A stretch of 64,000 bases of DNA, taken from positions 62,001 through 126,000 of the forward strand of contig NZ_QXFI01000035.1 of NCBI RefSeq assembly GCF_003584135.1, written 5' to 3'. A model generated the notes under the pieces. That model had not been told where the DNA came from. It saw nothing but the letters and a program-made list of their open reading frames with translations, and did no database searches. The position numbers and the translations under genes are program-made. Source of the stretch: Flagellimonas pelagia (GTDB taxonomy: Bacteria > Bacteroidota > Bacteroidia > Flavobacteriales > Flavobacteriaceae). Of this stretch, positions 24,917-34,452 are shown one piece after another. Each line of letters starts with the position of its first letter. Position 1 is the stretch's first letter.

Positions 24917-26197
24917 ATGGATAAACTTAAATCAAATCAATTCCCGTCAGATTGGAAGCTATACAAGCTAAACAAATTAGGCAATCCATTTAATGGATTA
25001 ACAGGAAAGACTAAGGAAGATTTTGGAGGAGGAAAGCCATATATACCCTATTTAAATATTTTCAGAAATGCTATAATTGACAATGAATCATTTGACTATG
25101 TCAGAGTTAATGGAGAGAAAAATCAAAACAAAGTCTCCTATGGTGATTTATTCTTCACCACTTCTTCAGAAACACCAAAGGAAGTTGGGATGTCATCTGC
25201 ATATTTAGGAAATAATGAAGAACTTTATTTAAATAGTTTTTGCTTTGGGTTTCGATTGCATGATTTTAAGCTTGCCACACCAGAATACTTAAGTTATTAC
25301 TTCAGAAGTTCATTGGGCAGAAGATTTATGTCTAGACTTGCCCAAGGAGCAACACGATACAATCTCTCCAAGAATCTGTTCTTAAAAGAACAGATTCTTC
25401 TCCCTTCAATAGTTGAACAACAACAAATTTCTCAAATATTCATCTGTTGGGATGAAGCAATTAATCTAAATCAATCTCTTTTATCAGAATCACTAAAAAA
25501 TAGGAAAGGATTAGAGCAACACTTACTATCTGGCAAAGTAAGGTTTGGTGAGTTTGTAAAAAGCAAGACTTCTGTTAAAACACCTGTGGGTATATTGCCA
25601 GAAGATTGGGAACTAAAGCACATATCGGATATAGTTCAGCGTGCCAGGAAACCATTTAAGCCTGAACTTGAAAAGTTGTATCGAGAAATCGGCATACGCT
25701 CTCATTGCAAAGGGATTTTTCATAAAGAAGAAGTCAATGGAGCAAGTCTTGGTAACAAATCCGTTTTCTGGATTCAACCCGACTGCTTTGTTGTCAATAT
25801 TGTATTCGCATGGGAACACGCCATTGCCAAAACCACAGAAGCAGAGGTTGGCATGATCGCCTCACATCGTTTCCCTATGTACAAGCCCAAGAAAGGAGTT
25901 CTTGATCTGGACTACCTGCTTTATTACTTCAAAACAGCCAGAGGAAAGCACCTATTAGGTTTAGCCTCTCCTGGCGGAGCAGGACGAAACAAAACCTTGG
26001 GGCAATCAGAGTTTGCCAAGTTAAAAATACCTGTGCCTTCTATCGAAGAGCAAAAGAAGATAGTGGCAGTACTTTCAGAAGCAGACAAGGAAATAGAACT
26101 ACTGCAACAACAAATAGATACCCTGAAAAAGCAAAAGAAAGGCTTAATGCAAAAGCTGTTGACAGGTGAGATTAGAGTTAAACCCGGTAATGAATGA
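24917..26197 (+). CDS. hsdS: Type I restriction-modification specificity subunit S
   Basis: From Met at 24917 (MDKLKSNQFPSDWK) the protein has 426 residues with two target-recognition domains. Repeated marks are PSDWKLYKLNKLG and PEDWELKHISDIV (domain starts), and SIVEQQQIS and SIEEQKKIV before the two conserved helices. It sets the bipartite DNA target for methylation and restriction. Together with the half-S gene there are three recognition domains in this operon. It overlaps the patatin gene by 4 bp. Confidence 0.9.
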   Translation: MDKLKSNQFPSDWKLYKLNKLGNPFNGLTGKTKEDFGGGKPYIPYLNIFRNAIIDNESFDYVRVNGEKNQNKVSYGDLFFTTSSETPKEVGMSSAYLGNNEELYLNSFCFGFRLHDFKLATPEYLSYYFRSSLGRRFMSRLAQGATRYNLSKNLFLKEQILLPSIVEQQQISQIFICWDEAINLNQSLLSESLKNRKGLEQHLLSGKVRFGEFVKSKTSVKTPVGILPEDWELKHISDIVQRARKPFKPELEKLYREIGIRSHCKGIFHKEEVNGASLGNKSVFWIQPDCFVVNIVFAWEHAIAKTTEAEVGMIASHRFPMYKPKKGVLDLDYLLYYFKTARGKHLLGLASPGGAGRNKTLGQSEFAKLKIPVPSIEEQKKIVAVLSEADKEIELLQQQIDTLKKQKKGLMQKLLTGEIRVKPGNE

Positions 26198-27207
26198 TGG
26201 ATAAGAAGAATTTTAAAATATTGTCCATAGACGGAGGTGGGATTAAAGGTCTCTATAGTGCTTCGGTACTTGCTCGTATTGAAGAGAAGACTGGCAAGCA
26301 GATAAAAGACCACTTTGATATGATTTGTGGCACTTCAACAGGAGGATTAATTGCACTTGGACTTAGTATTGGTATTTCTGCTCAACAATTAGCCGACCTG
26401 TACTACAAAAGAGGGAATGAAATATTCCCTGTCTCTAATGTAAGACAAGTAAGATTTATCCAGCGTAAATGGCAGTTTATCAAACAACTTATACTTAGAG
26501 GTAAGTTTTCTAACCATGCATTAAGACGCATTCTTGAGGAGGTTTTTGAAAATAAAACAATGGGGCAAGCTGAAACTCTATTATGTATCCCAAGTTTCAA
26601 CCTAATCAAAGGCGAACCAAGAGTTTTCAAATTTCCTCACAAAGAAGGAAAATTTTTCATGGATAAGGACATTCCAATGGTAGATGTAGCATTGGCTACA
26701 TCTGCTGCGCCCACATATCTGCCCATTCATGAGTTAAATAATATTCTCTATGCTGATGGTGGTATTTGGGCTAATAATCCTTCCTTATGTGGCCTTCTTG
26801 AGGCATTAGACCATTTTGTGGGTGACGGAAAAGCATTTGATAGCTTCAGCATACTTTCAGTAGCAAGCGTTGAACAACCGAGTGGCTGGGCGTCTACTTC
26901 GAAAAAATCAAGATCTTTTAGACACTGGGGAAATAAACTCTTTCAAGCATCAATGGATGGTCAAGCCTTCTTTAATGATTTCTTTCTGAAAAAAGTCATT
27001 AAAAACATAAATCCGCCAGGTAAATATTATCGAATCCCGTCACCCAAACTCTCAAAAGAACACATCGGAATTATCGACATGGATAGAACCGACCAAAAAG
27101 CATTAAAGACCCTCAAAGGAATGGGCGATCAAGATGGCTATCACTACGCCATCCAAGATGAAATTCTGGAATTTTTCAATGAAGAGAAACTTTACAAAAC
27201 CCAATAA
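26194..27207 (+). CDS. capV: Patatin-like phospholipase (CapV-type CBASS effector)
   Basis: A 337-residue patatin domain: oxyanion DGGGIKG (residues 13-19), nucleophile elbow GTSTGG with Ser48, and catalytic Asp188 in ADGGIWANNP. CapV effectors are patatin phospholipases that degrade the inner membrane when activated by the cyclic oligonucleotide made by the CD-NTase. The gene lies 3 bp before a CD-NTase gene, which supports this role. It overlaps hsdS by 4 bp, so it is embedded in the restriction operon. Confidence 0.88.
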   Translation: MMDKKNFKILSIDGGGIKGLYSASVLARIEEKTGKQIKDHFDMICGTSTGGLIALGLSIGISAQQLADLYYKRGNEIFPVSNVRQVRFIQRKWQFIKQLILRGKFSNHALRRILEEVFENKTMGQAETLLCIPSFNLIKGEPRVFKFPHKEGKFFMDKDIPMVDVALATSAAPTYLPIHELNNILYADGGIWANNPSLCGLLEALDHFVGDGKAFDSFSILSVASVEQPSGWASTSKKSRSFRHWGNKLFQASMDGQAFFNDFFLKKVIKNINPPGKYYRIPSPKLSKEHIGIIDMDRTDQKALKTLKGMGDQDGYHYAIQDEILEFFNEEKLYKTQ

Positions 27208-27210
27208 GAT

Positions 27211-28224
27211 ATGTCAAACTGCCACAATCTTTTTCAAACCTTTAATGGTAATCTGAATATCACTTCTACCAAGAAGTCTAAACTCATGACTTCTCGTAAT
27301 ACGTTACGGGATAAGATTCGGAATCATTTTAAGAAAAATCATCCTGAATACACACCAAAATTTCGAGGACAGGGCTCATATTCTATGGGTACAATGATCC
27401 GAACTAAGGAGGACACTTGTGACCTGGATAATGGCGTTTACTTTTTTCCCAAGCCCAAAGAAACCGCAACTACTATGCAGAATTGGATTTGGGATGCTGT
27501 GGAAGATGCAACATCTGAAAAACCTCAGCACAGATCAAAATGCATAAGAGTCATTTATAAAGGAGACTATCATATTGACCTTCCAGTTTACTACAAGGAA
27601 AGCGAAACTAATGATACCGAAAATCCACATCTGGCGGTTAAAAATACCGGATGGTCAAAAAGTGATCCGAAAGAGTTTAAAGATTGGTTCAGTAAAAAGA
27701 AAGATACAAAAGGTCAGCTTGTACGAACTGTTAGGTTCCTAAAAGCATGGTGTGATAATAGGGCTAAGAAGATGCCGAATGGACTAACTATGACTGTTCT
27801 GGCAAGCAACCATATCAAATACAATGATCGAGACGACATTGCATTGAGAGACACTCTCAAAGAAATTAGAAGCACATTAAAATCGTCTTGGACATGCATA
27901 ATGCCAACAACACCAAAAGACGATCTTCTTGAAAACTACACCGGAGACAAGGACTACTTTTTTGAAGCGATTGATGCGTTTATCGAGGATGCAGATAAAG
28001 CAATTGATAAAGAAACAAACCAATTGAAGGCAAGTAAGCTATGGCAAAAACATTTGGGTTCATACTTTCCTGATGGTGAGGATAAAGATGTTGACAAGCA
28101 AGCCAATTCATTGGCCGCCCTTGCAACGAGCATACTGGATAAGCGTGCCAAAACGGATAGAGATGGTAAAATTCAGGAATCACAAGGAGTTGATCACAAA
28201 CCACATAGAAATTACGGAGGATAA
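27211..28224 (+). CDS. CD-NTase nucleotide second-messenger synthase, with C-terminal Gly-Gly
   Basis: A 337-residue CBASS synthase. The CD-NTase signature is GQGSYSMGT with G55/S56, then the metal Asp pair D71-L-D73 (CDLDNGVYF) and the third Asp D123 in YHIDLPVYY. It would make a cyclic di- or trinucleotide; the product cannot be read. The C terminus ends in NYGG. Type II CBASS synthases are conjugated through a C-terminal glycine by the Cap2 E1/E2 enzyme, and here a stand-alone E2-like gene follows immediately. Start chosen at the ORF Met. Confidence 0.85.
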   Translation: MSNCHNLFQTFNGNLNITSTKKSKLMTSRNTLRDKIRNHFKKNHPEYTPKFRGQGSYSMGTMIRTKEDTCDLDNGVYFFPKPKETATTMQNWIWDAVEDATSEKPQHRSKCIRVIYKGDYHIDLPVYYKESETNDTENPHLAVKNTGWSKSDPKEFKDWFSKKKDTKGQLVRTVRFLKAWCDNRAKKMPNGLTMTVLASNHIKYNDRDDIALRDTLKEIRSTLKSSWTCIMPTTPKDDLLENYTGDKDYFFEAIDAFIEDADKAIDKETNQLKASKLWQKHLGSYFPDGEDKDVDKQANSLAALATSILDKRAKTDRDGKIQESQGVDHKPHRNYGG

Positions 28225-28653
28225 ATGGCTTTTCACCAAAAATATCGCCCTAATCCAATTGTAATTGTCAATGTCGAGAAAAAGCTCATTGAAAAGCATT
28301 ATGATTTTCTAGACTGCAAGATCAACAACGGCATCCTTTATTGTTATGGAAATTATCAGCCTACTGAGGAATCGATCACTTATTCCTACAGAATAAAGTA
28401 TGCCCCATTAAGTAAGCCAAAGGTTACGGTTACTAGCCCCTTAATTGCATACAATGACGATATACACATGTATACCGACACAAGTTTATGTCTTTATTAT
28501 CCTGAAGATATGACTTGGAATTGCTCTTCACATCACTTGTATGATACTATAATTCCCTGGACTCACGAGTGGTTCGTTTTTTACGAACTGTACCAGTTCA
28601 CAGGTAAATGGTTGCATCCTGAAGTACGACACAAAAAAGGCGAGAAAAAATGA
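28225..28653 (+). CDS. Stand-alone E2-like conjugating protein (short type II CBASS)
   Basis: A 142-residue E2-like protein. The mark TSLCLYYPEDMTW holds the candidate catalytic Cys89, followed by IIPWTHEWFVFYELYQFTGKW, the tail of the prokaryotic E2 module. The E1 and JAB domains of full Cap2/Cap3 are absent. It starts exactly after the CD-NTase stop and overlaps the second CD-NTase by 4 bp. It could thioester-charge and conjugate the Gly-ending synthase, or prime it. Identification rests on motif layout, not a search. Confidence 0.7.
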   Translation: MAFHQKYRPNPIVIVNVEKKLIEKHYDFLDCKINNGILYCYGNYQPTEESITYSYRIKYAPLSKPKVTVTSPLIAYNDDIHMYTDTSLCLYYPEDMTWNCSSHHLYDTIIPWTHEWFVFYELYQFTGKWLHPEVRHKKGEKK

Positions 28654-29615
28654 ATCCTTGGTTAATACGACTTATAGTTCTAGGAATTGCCTACGTGATT
28701 GGTAAAGAGGTATTTAAATCTGATGAAAAATTCGAGATAACAGATGACTCCAATTGTGATGACTTGTTCAAAAAGTTTAATCATACCATAACCATACATC
28801 CTGATAAAGTGGCCAATCTAAGACGTGCGCACAATACAATCCGTTCAAAGGTGAGTGCTTACTTTGAAAAGTATACAAACCTTCCAATCCCAAATTTCTA
28901 CATACAAGGTTCTTATAAGATGGGAACTGTCATTGAAAATAGAAGCACAATTTGTGATGTCGATCTCGGTGTGTTTTTTCCCCAACACCCAAATATGAAT
29001 GTTGAAACTATTCAAAATCACTTAAAAAAAGCTCTCATAGGGCATACCAGCAAAGGGGTGACCATTAAAACGAATTGTGTACGATTAAACTACGTTAGAG
29101 ACTTTCACATAGATCTTCCTATCTACTATATAGATGCCTATTCAAACAAAACATACTTTGGGTCAAGGGGATATGAATGGGAGCATTCTGAGCCGAAGGC
29201 TTTTATTGAATGGTTTAAAAAAGAGACCAGCAATAAGCCACAGCTAATTCGGATCATTCGCTACTTGAAAGCATGGTCTGATCACACTAAAGCTAAAACT
29301 GGGAAAAAGTTCCCGAGTGGTCTTGCATTGACTCTTTGGGCTATACAGTGCTATGAAAAAAACGGTCGTGATGATGTAGCATTTTTTAATACGTCATCAG
29401 CGATCATGGAGTATTTACACAATAAGAAGACCTGGAATGCAATTATGCCTGTCCCCCCAGGTGATGACGTTATGCATCGTCTTACTTCATCTCAGAAGGA
29501 CGCATTTTATGAGGAAATAGGCGAAATGGTTTCATTGGCAGCAGATGCTGTTAGTGCTCCTAATAAATTAAAAGCCACAACTAAGTGGCGAAAAATATTT
29601 GGTAATCGGTTTTAA
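28650..29615 (+). CDS. Second CD-NTase, with N-terminal membrane anchor
   Basis: A 321-residue CD-NTase with intact residues: G87/S88 in IQGSYKMGT, D103-V-D105 in ICDVDLGVFF, and D155 in FHIDLPIYY. Unlike the first copy it begins with one hydrophobic segment (about residues 4-18) that would anchor it to the membrane, and it ends in GNRF, without a terminal glycine. Two apparently active synthases in one CBASS operon is unusual. The two share the same overall layout but are clearly diverged, so a recent tandem duplication is unlikely. Confidence 0.75.
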   Translation: MNPWLIRLIVLGIAYVIGKEVFKSDEKFEITDDSNCDDLFKKFNHTITIHPDKVANLRRAHNTIRSKVSAYFEKYTNLPIPNFYIQGSYKMGTVIENRSTICDVDLGVFFPQHPNMNVETIQNHLKKALIGHTSKGVTIKTNCVRLNYVRDFHIDLPIYYIDAYSNKTYFGSRGYEWEHSEPKAFIEWFKKETSNKPQLIRIIRYLKAWSDHTKAKTGKKFPSGLALTLWAIQCYEKNGRDDVAFFNTSSAIMEYLHNKKTWNAIMPVPPGDDVMHRLTSSQKDAFYEEIGEMVSLAADAVSAPNKLKATTKWRKIFGNRF

Positions 29616-29637
29616 ATAACTTGACAAAAGTGTTTCT

Positions 29638-30360
29638 ATGAGTAACTGGAAAGCATATAACACATCAAATCCAAAAAGTAAGTATCTCCTAAGATTCTTA
29701 TCAGAGGAGAAATTGAATTTATTCTTAAAATCCGGATCTATTTGGTTTCCAAGAGCCATTGATTTTGGAGACCCTTTAGAATGTATAACTGCTCATGATC
29801 TTAAATCATATGGAATTGACTTTAAGAAAGTTGATTCCAGAAAGAAGAAATATTTAGTAAGCTGCTGGCATGAAGCTACTTATGAATCTGTCGCCATGTG
29901 GGACACATATTCAGTATCTAAAGAAGGGAGAAGAAGGTATGCCATTAGATTTAAGAAAGACCAGCTAATACAGTATGTAACATCCACTTCATCTAGCAAA
30001 TACCCAAATATAAAAATTGATGAGTTCATGCATGGGTCAGTTCGATATAAAAACATGATAACTCAAAGCCCTGATCTTAGTCAACAAAACCTGATGAAAA
30101 GGTCTGTTTTTAGAAAAGAATACGCATTCAAGTATGAGAAAGAATTTCGTTTTGTAATTAGGCTTCATAATGAAGCAGAAAAAGGGTTTGCATTGAAGAT
30201 TGGTAATATTGATAATTTACAGTTCGATATTCTAGTAAATCCCTTGTTACCAGATAACGAATACATAGAAGCAAAAGATAGTGCACCAGCAATTACCTAC
30301 AAAAACAAGGTCATTGACTCCAGACTCGCAAAATGGTTTAAACCACATCTCAATAAGTAA
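29638..30360 (+). CDS. DUF2971 family protein
   Basis: A 240-residue soluble protein with DUF2971 marks in order: YLLRFLSEEKLNLFLKSG, WFPRAIDFGDPLEC, VSCWHEATYESVAMWDTY, then SVRYKN and KYEKEFRFVIRL near residues 165-180. The family is found around restriction and abortive-infection loci and its activity is not settled. It starts 22 bp after the second CD-NTase and 4 bp before hsdR, so it could be a second CBASS effector, or belong with the restriction system. Confidence 0.7.
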   Translation: MSNWKAYNTSNPKSKYLLRFLSEEKLNLFLKSGSIWFPRAIDFGDPLECITAHDLKSYGIDFKKVDSRKKKYLVSCWHEATYESVAMWDTYSVSKEGRRRYAIRFKKDQLIQYVTSTSSSKYPNIKIDEFMHGSVRYKNMITQSPDLSQQNLMKRSVFRKEYAFKYEKEFRFVIRLHNEAEKGFALKIGNIDNLQFDILVNPLLPDNEYIEAKDSAPAITYKNKVIDSRLAKWFKPHLNK

Positions 30361-30364
30361 AACT

Positions 30365-33300
30365 ATGACAGTACCATCATTCAAAGAAGACCATATATCG
30401 CAGCTTCCCGCACTTAAGCTGCTTATTAATATGGGCTGGAAATACCTCTCTCCCGAGCAGGCTTTAGAAGCCCGTGGAGGTAGGACATCCAATGTGCTGT
30501 TGGAGACCATTTTGAAGGATCAACTTCAAATTATCAACACCATTGAATATAAAGGAAAAGAGTTCCCCTTTTCTGATGCCAATGTAAACAACGCCATTCT
30601 CGCCATTCGTGACCTACCGGTTCAGGATGGTTTTATCGCTGCGAATAAAGCCTTTTATGAACTGATCACATTAGGCAGAAGCTTTGAGCAATCTATTTTA
30701 GGAGACAAAAAAAGTTTCTCATTTCATTATATAGATTGGAAACATCCTGAAAACAACACTTATCACGTATCAGAAGAGTTTAGTGTGCTCAGAAGTGGCA
30801 GCAGTGAACATTACCGCCCTGATATTGTATTGTTTATCAATGGTATTCCAGTTGTGGTTATTGAGTGTAAGAGTCCAAAGATCAAAGACCCAATCGACAA
30901 ATCAATTGAGCAACATCTAAGGAATCAGCAGGAAGATGGAATACGTGCATTATATCAATACTCCAACTTGGCCATGGGACTGGCCACCCATGAAGCCAAA
31001 TACGCCACAACTGCCACTCAGAAAGAGTTTTGGAGTTTTTGGAAAGAACTCTTTAAAACAAAAGCGGAAGAAACTGCTTGGCTCGATAAGCTCCAAGCTT
31101 TAAAAAATCAGCCACTACCTACCAACGAAAGAACAACGCTTTTTCAAGAACGGTATAAAAACGTTTGGACTTTCTTCCAGAACCTCGAAAAGGAAGAACA
31201 GGCGGTAACAGAGCAGGACAAGCTACTATTTAGCATTTGTCAGCCAGAGAGACTTTTAGACCTATTCTTCAACTTCACTCTCTATGATGATGGCATCAAG
31301 AAAGTCACTAGGTATCAGCAATACTTTGCCGTTCACAATACCTTGGATAAGGTTGTAAAAACAGATAGCGAAGGATTAAGAAAAGGCGGTGTAATCTGGC
31401 ACACTCAGGGAAGTGGCAAATCTCTCACTATGGTCATGTTGGCTCAACTGATTGCTACGCATCCTCAAATCAAGAATCCTAAAATCATCTTAGTTACTGA
31501 CCGTATTGATTTGGACGATCAAATCACAGAGACGTTTAAAAAATGTCAAATACCAGTAGAGAATGCTCAAACAGGCAAGCACTTGGTAGAGCTTCTTTCC
31601 GGCACAGGTGATACAGTTATCACTACTTTGATTCATAAATTTGAAGCGGCTGTTAATCAGGCCAAAGAAGGGTTTGATTCACCCGACATTTTTGTTTTGG
31701 TAGATGAAGGGCATAGAAGTCAATATGGTACATTCAATATCAAAATGCAAAAGGTATTTCCTAAAGGTTGTTTTATAGCCTTTACAGGAACCCCTTTAAT
31801 GAAGAAAGAGAAAAGTACTGCAAATCGCTTTGGAGGTTTGATAGATGTTTACTCTATTACCGATGCAGTTGAAGATGGAGCAGTAGTCCCCCTACTTTAT
31901 GAAGGTCGCCACAACTTAATTGAAGTGAATGAAAAGCCTTTGGATAATTATTTTGATCGAATATCCGAACCTCTAACCCCTTACGGTAAAGCTGCTCTCA
32001 AGAGAAAGTTTAGTTCCACCAATCAGCTTAATAAAGCGGAAGAGATTATCTACGCCCGTGCTTGGGATATTTCAGATCACTACGAGCAAAATGTTCAAGA
32101 CATACTTTTTGGAAGTTTAAAGGCTAAAGGTCAGTTAGTAGCTCCAAATAAGACGACGGCTATACGATACCGTGAGTTTATCAGGCAAATAGGCAAAATA
32201 ACCTGTGAAGTCCTCATTTCCCCTCCTGATGTTCGAGAGAATTACGAAGATGCCTTTGAAGAAAGTGACGACTTAATATTAAAGTTTTGGAAGGCCATGA
32301 TGGATAAATATGGTAGTCCTGAGAATTATGAAAAGTCACTAATAAGTTCATTTAAGAAGCAAGATCAACCAGAAATCATCATAGTAGTAGATAAATTACT
32401 TACTGGATTTGATGCTCCTAATAACTACGTTTTATATCTCACCCGACAACTTAAAGAGCATACTTTACTTCAAGCTATTGCTAGAGTGAATCGTTTAGCT
32501 CCAGGCAAAGAGCATGGATTGATTATTGATTATTATGGTAATTTGGAAAATCTGGATATGGCATTAGAGACCTACTCTGGAGCAGATAACTATGATGCAG
32601 CGGATTTGGAAGGGACATTAACCAATATTAGTGAAGAAATAAAGAGATTACCTCAGGCTCACTCAGAAGTATGGGATATTTTCAAGGAAGTGAAAAATAA
32701 GTATGACGAACCTGCTTACGAAGAACTATTGCAAGATGAAGCTATTCGACACATTTTTTATGAAAAAGTATCGGCTTTTTCTCGCTTGTTAAAGCTAGCC
32801 CTATCGAGTTTTGAGTTTATCAGTAAAACTCCGGAGCAGCAAATAAATAAGTACAAACAGGATGCTAAATTTTTCCTTGGATTAAGAATTGCGGTCAAAC
32901 GAAGATACTTTGACGATCTGGAATATAAGGAATACGAGCCACAAGTTCAGAAACTCATTGACAAGCATATTACCACAGAAGGTGAAATTCTTCGTATTAC
33001 TGAAATGGTCAATATTTTCGATAAAGAAGAAAGGGATCGAGAAGTTGAGAAGATAACAAGTAAGGCAGCCAAAGCCGATCATATTGCTAGCAGGACTATA
33101 AAAGCTATCAATGTGAAAATAAATGAAGACCCAGTTTACTATAAAAAACTTTCAAGACTTATTAGAGATACTATTGAAGACTATCACCAGCATCGTATTT
33201 CAGAAGCTGACTATTTAAATAAAGCGAGAGAATATGAAGATCGATTTCATAATGGTAGACAGGACAATGTACCAGAGAACCTTACTGGAAATGATACAGG

Positions 33301-33604
33301 TATTGCCATTTACAATTTAGTGAATGAGATTTTTAAAGGAAACTTAAAGCGTTCGGAAGGCTCACAAAACATTGCAGCATTGATGGCTGAAGGTATTGAC
33401 GAAGTTATTAAGTCTATTGTTTTTGAAAACGGGAAGCCAATAATTGATTGGGTAAATAAATCAGATATTGAAGGAAGAATAAAAATTGATATTGATGATT
33501 ATTTATTCGATTTAAAGACGCAGCAAGGTATAGAATTGCCCTTTGATCTAATAGATGAATTGGTTGAAGAAGGAATTAAAGTAGCTAAATTGAAATATGT
33601 CTGA
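30365..33604 (+). CDS. hsdR: Type I restriction endonuclease subunit R
   Basis: From Met at 30365 (MTVPSFKEDH) the protein is 1079 residues. The N-terminal PD-(D/E)xK nuclease has ECKSPK near residue 164; the SF2 translocase has Walker A TQGSGKS (about residue 348) and VDEGHRSQ (about residue 446), and the C-terminal helical part contacts HsdM. It cleaves unmethylated DNA after ATP-driven translocation. Five unrelated genes separate it from hsdS, and it overlaps the next gene by 8 bp. Confidence 0.92.
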   Translation: MTVPSFKEDHISQLPALKLLINMGWKYLSPEQALEARGGRTSNVLLETILKDQLQIINTIEYKGKEFPFSDANVNNAILAIRDLPVQDGFIAANKAFYELITLGRSFEQSILGDKKSFSFHYIDWKHPENNTYHVSEEFSVLRSGSSEHYRPDIVLFINGIPVVVIECKSPKIKDPIDKSIEQHLRNQQEDGIRALYQYSNLAMGLATHEAKYATTATQKEFWSFWKELFKTKAEETAWLDKLQALKNQPLPTNERTTLFQERYKNVWTFFQNLEKEEQAVTEQDKLLFSICQPERLLDLFFNFTLYDDGIKKVTRYQQYFAVHNTLDKVVKTDSEGLRKGGVIWHTQGSGKSLTMVMLAQLIATHPQIKNPKIILVTDRIDLDDQITETFKKCQIPVENAQTGKHLVELLSGTGDTVITTLIHKFEAAVNQAKEGFDSPDIFVLVDEGHRSQYGTFNIKMQKVFPKGCFIAFTGTPLMKKEKSTANRFGGLIDVYSITDAVEDGAVVPLLYEGRHNLIEVNEKPLDNYFDRISEPLTPYGKAALKRKFSSTNQLNKAEEIIYARAWDISDHYEQNVQDILFGSLKAKGQLVAPNKTTAIRYREFIRQIGKITCEVLISPPDVRENYEDAFEESDDLILKFWKAMMDKYGSPENYEKSLISSFKKQDQPEIIIVVDKLLTGFDAPNNYVLYLTRQLKEHTLLQAIARVNRLAPGKEHGLIIDYYGNLENLDMALETYSGADNYDAADLEGTLTNISEEIKRLPQAHSEVWDIFKEVKNKYDEPAYEELLQDEAIRHIFYEKVSAFSRLLKLALSSFEFISKTPEQQINKYKQDAKFFLGLRIAVKRRYFDDLEYKEYEPQVQKLIDKHITTEGEILRITEMVNIFDKEERDREVEKITSKAAKADHIASRTIKAINVKINEDPVYYKKLSRLIRDTIEDYHQHRISEADYLNKAREYEDRFHNGRQDNVPENLTGNDTGIAIYNLVNEIFKGNLKRSEGSQNIAALMAEGIDEVIKSIVFENGKPIIDWVNKSDIEGRIKIDIDDYLFDLKTQQGIELPFDLIDELVEEGIKVAKLKYV

Positions 33605-34307
33605 AACACTTAACATACAATCTATAGATTTTGGTTCGAGAAAAATCACCTTTGAGCTTTCTTATCAGAATCGTAAAACCCTTGGTATTAAGGTGTATCC
33701 TGATTGTAAAGTAAGGGTGATTGCTCCATATAATACCACAGAGGAAAAACTGGATGCCAAACTTCGGGAAAAAGCACCTTGGATTATTAAACAGCAGCTT
33801 GAATTTTTATCCTATCATCCATTAACACCACCAAGAAAATATGTTAATGGAGAAACTCATCTTTATTTAGGTAGGCAATATAAACTTAGAATAGAGAAGT
33901 CGGAAACTAATGAAGTAAAGTTATTTAGAGGAAGATTATTAGTGTTGAAAAAGGATAATACATCCGCTAAAAGTCTATTGTCTGAGTGGTATAGAGAAAA
34001 AGCATTCGTTCATTTTGCGGAAACATTAAAAAAAACAATTCCACTTTTTAAACGATTTGAGATTGATGAACCTGAGCTCCAAATTAGACTAATGGCCACT
34101 CGCTGGGGAAGTTGTACCTCTCAAGGCAAAGTAATTTTAAACCCTGAATTGATAAAGGCTCCTAAAGGAAGTATTGAATATGTCATTATTCATGAATTAT
34201 GCCATTTGGTTCATCATAATCATACCCGAGCATTTTATGCTTTACAAGAAGCAATCATGCCAGATTGGAAAAAATGGAAAGAAAGACTTGAAACGTCTTT
34301 GATATGA
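33597..34307 (+). CDS. YgjP-like metallopeptidase (DUF45)
   Basis: A 236-residue member of the YgjP/DUF45 zincin-like family. Visible marks are RWGSCTSQGKVILNPELI and the zinc motif HELCHLVHHNH (about residues 200-210). Such genes are common next to type I restriction systems; the substrate is unknown. It overlaps hsdR by 8 bp and is the last gene of the long defense operon, after which there is a 145-bp gap. Confidence 0.85.
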   Translation: MSETLNIQSIDFGSRKITFELSYQNRKTLGIKVYPDCKVRVIAPYNTTEEKLDAKLREKAPWIIKQQLEFLSYHPLTPPRKYVNGETHLYLGRQYKLRIEKSETNEVKLFRGRLLVLKKDNTSAKSLLSEWYREKAFVHFAETLKKTIPLFKRFEIDEPELQIRLMATRWGSCTSQGKVILNPELIKAPKGSIEYVIIHELCHLVHHNHTRAFYALQEAIMPDWKKWKERLETSLI

Positions 34308-34452
34308 TTTTAAGAGATTTATAAAATGAAATTTATGGGAAGTATGCTTTGATAATAGTACTAGGGTTAATATAAACAAAGAGCCATGATTTTTGAGGTA
34401 TCTACAATGTTATTTATTTGAATCCTTACAAAATAAGTTAAACATCTACATT

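Noticed and set aside
30247-30510. Leftward open frame over the DUF2971/hsdR junction
   Set aside because: Shadow of forward genes, with no start context.
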